Source: Peronospora farinosa (Eukaryota; Oomycota; Peronosporomycetes; Peronosporales; Peronosporaceae). From it: a stretch of 64,000 nucleotides of DNA. The translations under genes and the position numbers were made by a program. Position 1 is the stretch's first letter, and each line of letters starts with the position of its first letter. The DNA lies in the NCBI GenBank assembly GCA_947646735.1, contig CANTFK010000943.1, forward strand, positions 248,001 to 312,000, in the 5' to 3' direction. Below the pieces are notes generated by a model that was not told where the DNA came from, did no database searches, and worked only from the letters and a program-made list of their open reading frames with translations. Of the stretch, positions 53,391 to 61,807 are shown one piece after another.

Positions 53391-53649
53391 GTCCTAGCAG
53401 CACTGGTCCTTTGGTCTGTAGTGTAGGACATCCTAGTATCTTCTCCGAACTCGGGACCTTGGACCAGTTCGGGACCCTGCTCACTCCCTGTCACTCATTC
53501 AAGAGAGTGACCGAGATCTTTCACGCCAGTTATTATAATAACTACGAAGGGCCCCCCATTTCTCTGGCACTTCTCCACAGCTGTCCCCTGCGCGCTGGTC
53601 TTCCGAACTGCGGCAAGACCCTGTGCATCCTTGTCCCGTCTCCTCAACA

Positions 53650-53690
53650 TATAAGTAGGTGTCCATGTGCTTGACGATCTTTCGTATTCA
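53650..53690 (+). promoter_or_regulatory. Candidate promoter of the D4 antisense gene
   Basis: TATAAG at 53650-53655 is followed about 28 bp later by cgtattcaccaactc, then by the antisense ORF at 53717. It is outside the LTR, between polypurine tract and ORF. Read by eye. Confidence 0.35.
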
Positions 53691-53716
53691 CCAACTCACC
53701 CACCCTTTATTCACCA

Positions 53717-55861
53717 GTGACCTCTTCCAGTTCTTTCTCCGACGAACCCCCAGCAACTGGCCGTTTGTCCACCCCTCCACTGCCTGGACCTGACCCTGCC
53801 TTGGTTATTCCGACTGTAGACCTTGTCGGGGAGCCCCCCGATTATGCGAGTGTTACCCGGGCGTGGGAAGCGATCCAGCTGGTGATGGAACGAGCCCAAG
53901 TTATGGAGACCCTTGCTGACAATCATAGGGCCCTCCAGCAGGCCTATCAGGCTGAGCATCGCCGGGCCCAAGACTTGCAGAGTCGCGTGGACGAGGTCGT
54001 TCGATTTGGAAAAGTTGATCTCCCCCGGATCGAGGCTCGAATTCGGAAGCTCGTCCGCGATCATGAAACCGAACAGCTAACCATTGCGGAATACCGAGAT
54101 GCGCTCGCCACCCGGAAGGATTATCGCCTTGTAGTTGAAGCGTCTCGGTCCAAGATTCGGTACTGGAGGGGTCAGTATGAGGCCACGGTGACGAGCTTCA
54201 CACTCCAGATAGAAGAGCTGGAGGCCAAGTTGGATACCACCACGGCCGATCTTCGGTCCACCGAATCTCAAGTGTCACTACTTCGAGATGAGCTGGCCCG
54301 CTCTAAATCCCTCGTGAAGCAAGTCGCCTGCCAACGGGACCAACTCCAGAAACAGCTGGCCGTAGCTCGGAGCGCCGCGGATAGATCTGCCTCGCGTAAG
54401 ACTAAGGTCCCAGGACCTTCCAGGGCTAAAAGATCTCGGTCTCCTGCTGCCGAAGTTCCAGCCCCTTCCTCATCGAAGAAGCGTCGGACCACCCGTGCCT
54501 CAAGTTCCCCTGAAGACGAGTCCAGTAGCAGCGATGAGTCTATGCTAGCGGCGATGGCTCGGTCACGTGCCTCTCGTCGTCGTGGTAGCCCGGTGACTTC
54601 CGTGGGGAAACCCGCTCCAGAGGTGGTGGACTTATCTCGTAAAACGACATCCGGCCCTTCTTCGACGTCCGTGGGATCTACTGGGACATCCAAGTCCGGT
54701 CCTCTCCCAACATCAACGGAGTCCAAACCGGTGGGATCCACTGGGAGACCAAAAGTCAAGCCTCTTCCCAAACCGGCGGGGTCCACTGGGAAACCAACGT
54801 CCAAGTCTCTTCCTAAACCGGCGGGGTCTACTGGGAAACCAACGAAGCCAGCGGGGTCCACTAGGAAACCAACGTCCAAGTCTCTTCCAAAACCGGCGGT
54901 GTCCACTGGGAAACCAATGGCCAAGCCTCCTCCCGAAGTACAGACGTCACCTGCTGCTTCTTCCAGCTCGGAAAAGACGCCCACGCCTCCTTCCGACCTG
55001 TTCATCCAGCTTTTCGGTCCTTCTGAGTCCGATACTGAGAGTCTCGACTCTGATGATCAAGGGGTGCCAGCATCCAAAGGTCTCGCTGGTTCCAAAGCCT
55101 GGGGCCCATCCATTCCGGGATACGCCCAGCCAAGTGTGTTCAAAACCGAAGACGTTGCTCCATGGCCCGTCTCTATGGTGGGCCCCCTTGCGATCTCGCA
55201 ATTAAGCGTGAAAGACCTGTGGTACCGCATATCCCTTCCAGCTTCGTGGATGGGTCCGGGCCCCCCTTTAGACAAGAGATCCAAGGACCGCCTGGGCGAG
55301 ACTAATAGTCTCGTAACGGAGCCTCAGCTCCGTCTGTTGATGAACTCGCGCCCATGGGAGCAGCAGACGATGTCTGAGTATCCTCTCTCGTTCCCCGTAA
55401 ACGGCTGGTTTGTTGGACTGGTGGAGCTCCACGATGCCTACGTAGACGCATCGCGCCAGAGTTTGTGGGAGGACCGGCACCGTCTTCATTTCTCCATAGC
55501 TCTTCGTTCCGGCAGTGCGTACATCTCCCGCATTTACAACGCCAGGAAAAAACGACGGGCCAAGGCGACACAGGCTTGGATGGGAGTGCTGAAGAAGGTC
55601 CTGCAGGGGATGGTAGCAGGTCACTGTGACTTGGACATCCTGCTGGACCCCTTCTTCCAGCCCGTTACCCCCACGCGTCAACTGTCTTACTAGATCCCAA
55701 GGGTCAACCAGGAGAGTTCTCAACCGGGGCTTATGGAGGCGTTGCAGGTGGTGGATGATGTCGAACCGTGGCGCATCTTTTACCACAAGAACATCCACGA
55801 GCATCCCGCTTTCGGGGTTCCCCGTCTCCATGGCAAGTTTTCTCCACCCGACACCGCCTGA
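53717..55861 (+). CDS. Antisense gene of D4, one internal TAG
   Basis: 658 codons to a TAG at 55691-55693. The same frame then continues 56 codons (GLMEALQVVDDVEPW, VPRLHGKFSPPD) to 55861 and matches the C-terminus of the D2b copy. Parts: a coiled coil at about residues 50-230 (RRAQDLQSRVDEVVRF, LEAKLDTTTADLRSTE, LRDELARSKSLVKQV), basic KRSRSPAAEV, acidic SSPEDESSSSDESM, LAAMARSRASRRRGSP, Pro/Thr/Lys repeats (AGSTGKPTSKSLPKP), LFGPSESDTESLDSDD, IPGYAQPS, VAPWPVSMV, RIYNARKKRRAKATQAW and GHCDLDILLDPFF. Convergent with pol. Clear homologue of the D1/D2b antisense gene. Role unknown. Confidence 0.75.
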
Positions 55862-56139
55862 GGGTTATCACTAGCTTTAAGTGTATCCTTAATAAGCTGA
55901 GATAATGCCATTTCACTTCGAAATCTCTAGCACATTCTCAATTTTCCTCTTTGGTGCCATATCTTAGGTAGGTAGTCCCTCGGTGTCCTCTACAGCTTAG
56001 CAATACTTCACTTTTCTTGTTCTGCTGCACTTCTCGAATACTTGACTTGACCAATTTCTGTGCATGCAACAAATACCACCTCCTTCTTGCATCATCTTGG
56101 CCTTCCCAAGATAAACTCTCCCCTCTACTCCTCATGGCT

Positions 56140-58311
56140 CTACATCACCTCAAAACGATTCCGAGTGACTTTCCTGCGTTCGTAGTCCTCAAGTAGTCCA
56201 CCGCAATTGAGGTCCACCTCGTCTACCCACGACGGATCGGAGTATCCTTTCCACTGCACCAGGTATTCACATTGAATACGACCATACCGAGTTTTTCTTC
56301 CCATCCGCTTGTCAAGAATCATCTCCACTTCGTACTCATTGTCTTCCAACTCCGCATCCCAGCTATCCTCTGGTAGCAGGGCTTCGTCAAAATCCACTCG
56401 ATCTGTTTCGTCCACCACCAACACCGTATTCGGTCTGCCGGGATATTGCCGAACTAGCTTCAACTTCGAAAGGTGCACCAACGGGTAAATGCGGTAATCG
56501 GTCTCACTGATATCCAGGCGAGCTGCATGGTCCCCCACCAACTCCCGTACTCGGAATGGACCATGCCATAGGTGGGCCAATTTTCGGGCATAGCCTTCCT
56601 TGACCCGGTCTAGATACAACCACACCTGAGATTCTGCCTCAATCATGCTATCCGCCACATCTTCATTGTGGATCTCGGCTCGACTTTCCATTGCCGATCG
56701 CAATAACTCGTTGACTTGTTCCCTTGCCCGGCGATACTGTCGCTGTACGCCATATCGCCACCGGCGGGGGTCACCGTCACGCCGCCTGGTACTACCATGC
56801 GGTATAGTGGCCTTCAACGTGCTTCGTGCGTCCCAACCATGCACCAGGTAGAATGGAGTCTCTTTTCGGACCCGGTCCTGCGCCGTGTTCAGCGCAAATG
56901 TGAGCCGTTCCGCATATGCATCCCAATCTCTTTGGTCCACCTCCGACACATACATCTTGATAGCTCGAATGATCGTCTGTACCATCCTTTCCGCAGTTCC
57001 ATTGGCCTGCGGCCGGTAGGCCATGGTGTCCCGCTGCTTTTGCCCAATCATGCGGTTGAAAGCGCGAAAGAAATCCGACATGAAACTTGGTTCCCTGTCG
57101 TGTCTGATCGCCTCACTGGCCCCAAACCTTCGAAATACGCATTCTTCGTATCCTTCTGCCACGGTTTGGGCCGACCTCGACGAGCTGGCCTTAGCAATTA
57201 AATAACCAGTAAACAGGTCCACCCATATCAACAGCTCCGTGTTTCCCTTGAACGACTTGGACAACGATAGAATTTGATCCATCGCGATGACCTGAAATGG
57301 GTAGGTTGCCCGAACATTTCCTGGGGTCTTCCCTCGTAAAGTGGGTCCACCTTTACCGGTCTCACAGTCGACACAAGTACCAACGAAGCGCTGTACACTT
57401 CGAAACAACCCTCTCCAATGGAAATTCCTTCGTATCCGCTGGTATGTGCGGCCGATTCCTTGGTGTCCCCCTTCAAGACTCTTGTGGTAATGGTGCAGAA
57501 AATCTTGTTGTAGGCTTTCGGGTATCACTAGCCGGATCCACCCATCGCGATCCTCTTCAGCTGTCCCCAGACCCGGGCAATACAATAGAAGTCCGTCCTC
57601 ATCCAAAGCGTAATTCGTCTCGATCTTGCCGCATGCCAACGCCACTTCTGCGGGTAAACCGCTCCATTCACCCCGTAAATAGAGCTTCAAGTCGCGTATC
57701 CACATTTCTTCGTCTTGGGCAGCCGAAATTCGCTCAATTCGTATCCGTTGCACCACCTCTTCTTGCACAACCTCTGTCGGCATCCTGGACCGGACCCGAG
57801 ACCTCGTGACAGCCATAATTCGCATTGCTGGGCTGGGATTCTTGGGTACCAAGAGTTCAGGCAGACGATTAATCTCTTCGAGGTCTTTCCACTCTTCCTC
57901 AGGTATTATTTCGACCCCTCGTTGCTGTTGCAGGGCCGCGTTAGCGAGACGGTCTGCACTTTGGTTCCATTCGCGCTTCATGTGTAGAAACTCGTGAACG
58001 GGCCAGGACCTGAGTTTTTCCAGGGCCTTCGCCCGTCGTACTGTCAGGCCCTGCGCCTTACACTCGATTTCTCCTCGCATCTGTCGCACGACCAGGTTAG
58101 AATCTCCACAGACTACTAGACGTCTACGCTCCAGGTTCTCCAGTAGAAGGAAGCCCAACAATAGGCCTTCATACTCTGCCTCATTTACTGTCGCTTCAGT
58201 CAAATACCGGGAAGCAGCGGCGACTACCGTCCATTCCGGGAGTTGCCACACAATAGCACTGCAGGCTCCTCCCCCTCGCTTAACTCGTGCAGACCCATCG
58301 AAACTGACCAC
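56140..58311 (-). CDS. D4 second RNase H, integrase and chromodomain, 723 codons
   Basis: Starts at SFDGSARVK directly after a stop that separates it from RT. RNase H: SFDGSA, NEAEYEG, CGDSNLV, NQSADRLAN, all four acids present. Integrase: zinc finger (EGGHQGIGRTYQRIRRN, CVDCETGKG), then IAMDQILSL, IRHDREPSF and NGTAERMVQT. GPY/F (LWHGPFRVRELVGDHA) and chromodomain (EYEVEMILDKRMGRK, EYLVQWKGYSDPSWVDE) close it. The best integrase in the window, unbroken. Confidence 0.9.
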   Translation of the reverse strand: MVSFDGSARVKRGGGACSAIVWQLPEWTVVAAASRYLTEATVNEAEYEGLLLGFLLLENLERRRLVVCGDSNLVVRQMRGEIECKAQGLTVRRAKALEKLRSWPVHEFLHMKREWNQSADRLANAALQQQRGVEIIPEEEWKDLEEINRLPELLVPKNPSPAMRIMAVTRSRVRSRMPTEVVQEEVVQRIRIERISAAQDEEMWIRDLKLYLRGEWSGLPAEVALACGKIETNYALDEDGLLLYCPGLGTAEEDRDGWIRLVIPESLQQDFLHHYHKSLEGGHQGIGRTYQRIRRNFHWRGLFRSVQRFVGTCVDCETGKGGPTLRGKTPGNVRATYPFQVIAMDQILSLSKSFKGNTELLIWVDLFTGYLIAKASSSRSAQTVAEGYEECVFRRFGASEAIRHDREPSFMSDFFRAFNRMIGQKQRDTMAYRPQANGTAERMVQTIIRAIKMYVSEVDQRDWDAYAERLTFALNTAQDRVRKETPFYLVHGWDARSTLKATIPHGSTRRRDGDPRRWRYGVQRQYRRAREQVNELLRSAMESRAEIHNEDVADSMIEAESQVWLYLDRVKEGYARKLAHLWHGPFRVRELVGDHAARLDISETDYRIYPLVHLSKLKLVRQYPGRPNTVLVVDETDRVDFDEALLPEDSWDAELEDNEYEVEMILDKRMGRKTRYGRIQCEYLVQWKGYSDPSWVDEVDLNCGGLLEDYERRKVTRNRFEVM

Positions 58312-59511
58312 TTACAAGACTTCCTCAGGTTCGACTGTAGGAGGAACCACCGTGATAGCTTGGCGCGGATGTTTCTTGGGGGCGATTGAAGATAGAATAG
58401 AGTCCACATTTGCGCGAGGCGTAATGCTTGTCGCTAATGTTCCCAGTATTTCATCTTCGCCCTTCTTGCACTTAACCACTTCTAACGTCCATTGAGACAG
58501 GATTGCAGCCCAGTTTCCCAGGCGACCTTGTAGACCCGGTGACCGGACTATCCACGCCAGCGTTGAGTGTCGGGTCAAGATTTTGATAGGTCGGGTGACC
58601 AGTGACGTGTAGCAAAGGTCTAGTATTCGCAATAGCGCCAGCACTTCCTTGTCCACCAGCCCATAGTTGATCTCGTTTGGCTTCAAAGTCCGACTCGTGA
58701 AAGTTACCGGCATATACACCCCTTCATATTCCTGCACCAGGGATGCCGAGATGGCCCACTCGCTAGCATAGACAATAATGACGGGTTCCCGGTCTGGATC
58801 AAAATGGCGGAGGATTGGGGCAGTGGCGATCTTATTCTTTAACATAGCAAATGCTACCTGCACCCGGGCCCATCGGTCCTCCTCCTGATCATCTCCCTGT
58901 ATGTCCCCAGTCCTGCTTATCCAATTTCGTAATACGTGGTAATACACTTCCCTTAGTTCGTACAGGATGGATGCATAAATGGCGTAGTCCTCCAGGAACC
59001 GACTGTAATAGTTAAGACTCCCGAGAAACGACTGCATAGCTTTCAGGCTAGTGGGCAATGGTAAGTCCACCAAGGACTGAAGTTCCTTAGGGTGGGCCTC
59101 CAGCCCTTCCGCTGATACTTGGTGGCCAAGGTAATCTACCTTTTGACAGCCCCATGAGCTCTTAATCGCGCTGATCGATAAGTTCCACTCGTCACACACC
59201 TCAAAAAGTCGTTCCACTTTCACGCATAAGTCATCCCATGACTCCGAGGTCACCAAAATGTCGTCGATATAGGACCTACGTCCTAATATAGACTTCTTGA
59301 GGTATCCCTCTGGATGGCCTACCTCGAACAGGTCCTCTGGTTTGTCAGAGCCCGGCTCTGAGGAAATCGTAAGAAACCCATATAAAGCATTATCCAACAG
59401 CCGCTGATATATCTGCGGCGCATTCTTCAGTCCAAACGGCATTCGTCTCCACTCAAAAAGTTCGAGCGGGGTTACAAACGCCCAGATTAAACGAGCTCGT
59501 TCAGTACCCAA
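58312..59511 (-). pseudogene. D4 reverse transcriptase palm to RNase H tether
   Basis: From TERARLIWAFVTPLELFEW through MPFGLKNAPQIYQRLL, SYIDDILVTSESW and LGSLNYYSRFLEDYA to the degenerate RNase H (VYASEWAISAS, LTRHSTLAWIV). A TAA at 58312-58314 separates it from the second RNase H. Its upstream end has a frameshift near 59510 relative to the RT N-terminus. Confidence 0.85.
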
Positions 59512-60005
59512 AAACCGCTAGCCATATCCAGTGAGCAGTACCACAGGGCCTTATCTAGATCTTCCAGCAACTCATTCACGAGAGGCATAGAGTACACCAT
59601 AAGCCGCTTTAATTCATTCACCATCCGGTAGTCAATGCACAGCCTTATATACACCCCATTCTTCTTAACAATAATTACAATTGGACTGGCCCATGGGGAG
59701 GTGGAATGCTGTATTATCTTGGATGACAAGAGACCTTTTATCAGGTCTGCAAGCTTCTCCCTAAATTGAGGGGCCACCTTCCGTACCCGTTGGGCGATTG
59801 GCCGTGCGTTCCCAACATCAATGTCGCACACTGCTCCTCGAGCCGCCGGGGGTAATGCATTACCTTTTCCCATCAGCAAATGTCGTTTTCTCCATATAAT
59901 CTGGAGGAGGCGGTCTACCTCGTCCTTTAGAGTATTACTGGGGTCGGGGATCTGGATGTCTTTCAACATAACTTCGTTTGTAGATGGGGTGACCTCAGGG
60001 ATAAC
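59487..60005 (-). pseudogene. D4 RT N-terminus, cut by element E
   Basis: Reads VIPEVTPSTNEVMLKD, IQIPDPSNTLKDEVDRLL, RPIAQRVRKVAPQF, WASPIVIIVKKNGVYIR and YCSLDMASGF. Upstream of 60005 the frame runs for a few codons into the LTR of element E, which is chance. Gag and protease are missing. Confidence 0.85.
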
Positions 60006-60349
60006 TGTAACGGGACTAGAACGTACCGTCACTAGCTTACACGTGCGCTTGAGGGAGACTCAAGCCCGAGTATTAGGTATTAAGCAAATTTAACTCTGAT
60101 TTTTATTTTGGTTTTAATTCGTACTAATTACGAAGATTTTAGTCGTAATAAATACGACAGTGTTCCCGCCTTTCGGGAACCACACAATTTCAGGTTGATT
60201 TATCATTGGTCCATATTGGGGACTTTTTAGGCCCAATAATAAACCAATAATAAATTACCACGCTGTGCCCGCTATTCGGGCCCAGCACCTGCCTACATAT
60301 GTAATTGTTTATTTGTGTTAATGCTATATGTGTAATGTAGCCCATTACA
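60006..60349 (-). repeat. 3' LTR of element E
   Basis: TGTAATGGG start at 60349 and CCCGTTACA end at 60006, 344 bp, with imperfect inverted ends as in element A. It inserted into D4. It contains several hairpins (for example gttcccg/cgggaac near 60160-60180). Confidence 0.75.
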
Positions 60350-60362
60350 TCACCCCCTTCTC

Positions 60363-61807
60363 ATGACAGCACTCACCAACCGTGAGTGCTCAACTGTCGA
60401 AAACCCTTCGCTCACAAACGAACAAGCAATGTCCGGAGACCCAGAACCCAATCCAGCAGGACACCCAAGATACATCAGCGGGAATGCATTAACCAGCATC
60501 ATGGCGCGGCGCTCATACCTTGGTCGCTGTACGACTTGTCCGGAGCTTACGCTCCGGACTCACTGGACATGATGCGGGAATACTTCCGCCGATTTCGAAA
60601 ACTGCGCGGGAAAGGTCTTGATGAAATCGAGCATGAAGCTCTACAACGTTCTTGGTGTGCCTTCATCCAACGTTGGAATCGGATGCTCGAGGATGGTAGC
60701 AACTTCCAGTTATGGCTCGCCAATCGAGAGGAACTTCGCGCCGATCACTCCATCGGCGCGCTACGCGAAAGAGTGTGTGAGGAAGCTTGGAATGAGGACC
60801 GTCTCTGCTTCGTTCATGTCAATGAAGGATGCCAATCTTGTGACTCGACTCCACGCCCAACTCATGACGAATGGCGACGACACATCGCTGAGTGTCCACT
60901 CAGCGATCGCGAACGAAGTTGGATTGCAAAGTATGAGCGAAGTCTGAGCGAACGGAGAAGCGCAGTTATTCGTGGTGCGCCTCGCTGGCAGCACCACTCG
61001 CGACAGCGGAGTCAATCTCCGCGGGATCATCAGCGCAGGGCAGCGACACGTTCGCTTGTCCGTCCTGCTTCGCGATTCTCGCCTCGCAATCGTGATATGT
61101 ATTCACCGCGACGTTCTCGTTCACGGCATCGTTCTCGTTCACGGCATCGTTCTCGTTCACGGCATCGTTCTCGTTCACGACAACGTGAATCTCCTTACCG
61201 CTCTCGTTTGTCACGAGAGCGTTAGCGTGCTCGCCCGCCTTGGAATAGTCCGACTTCGTGGCTTCATACGACAGAACCACATCTGGAACGTCACGAAGGA
61301 GCGAGGAACGTGGTTCCCATGTATCCTGCTCGGGAGGGAATCCAAGCCAACGTACTCGGTACCTACGCACGGATGGAACCGCACGCTTCTCATGAGCCGA
61401 CTGCAGTAATGGTTGTGGAGGGTCCTCGTGACCCACAATGCGGTCTACAATCCAGCGCACCTGTCCCTCCGCATCAACAAGCGGAGGAGGGCCCTCGCGG
61501 TGGTAGAGCTGGCGTCCTGGTTGCTCAGGACGATGTTGATCAGGCCGTGAATGTAGCTGCCAAAGCTCGGCTGGAGGCTGAGGCTGCCAGTGAACGTGCT
61601 GCCCAGGCGGAGAAGACTTCGAGTGAGACCCGGCAGTCGAACCGTGAACTGCTCGAGCGGATAAGGATTCTGGAGCGTCAGATGCTTGGTCAGGTTCAGA
61701 CGGGATCGAGACCCCGCCCCATGTCATCGGCGCGTCGAGCGCGACGGGAAGGCCGTTCGACTTACGAACCCCTGAAGCCGGCGTCGGAGCCAAACTGTGA
61801 AGCGTAG
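60363..61807 (+). CDS. Antisense gene of element E, one frameshift and one TAG
   Basis: The first ATG (60363) is 14 bp from the LTR. Its frame reads to about 60515 (ECSTVENPSLTNEQAMSG), then the frame 60386-61225 takes over: IPWSLYDLSGAYAPDSL, EIEHEALQRSWCAFIQRW, a Cys/His-containing part (VNEGCQSCDSTPRPTHDE) and an Arg-Ser domain (RSRSRH repeats). A single TAG (61223-61225) interrupts the frame. The same frame stays open to 61807 through PPWNSPTSW and a coiled coil (AAKARLEAEAASERAAQ, ELLERIRILERQMLG), ending in basic SSARRARREGR. From 60966 on it overlaps pol on the opposite strand. Role unknown; RS domains are often in nuclear RNA-linked proteins. Confidence 0.6.

Larger units (their letters stand above)
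52354..53579 (-). repeat. 3' LTR of D4
   Basis: In minus orientation it starts TGTGGAGAAGTGC and ends CCACTCCACCACA, 1226 bp, with U5 and core-promoter words alignable to D1 (TATAAGATAAAT, ACTCGAATTTGC). In U3 it has two minisatellites unlike that of D1. The short word ctaaccctaaccct is inside it. Confidence 0.8.
52354..60005 (-). mobile_element. Element D4: diverged family-D retrotransposon, 5' part missing
   Basis: Minus-strand order: (gag and protease lost), RT, two RNase H domains, integrase with chromodomain, convergent antisense gene, polypurine tract, 3' LTR (53579-52354). It lies inside element C RNase H on one side and ends at the LTR of element E on the other. Protein similarity to D1 is clear but much lower than among D1-D3, so it is a second subfamily. 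Confidence 0.85.
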
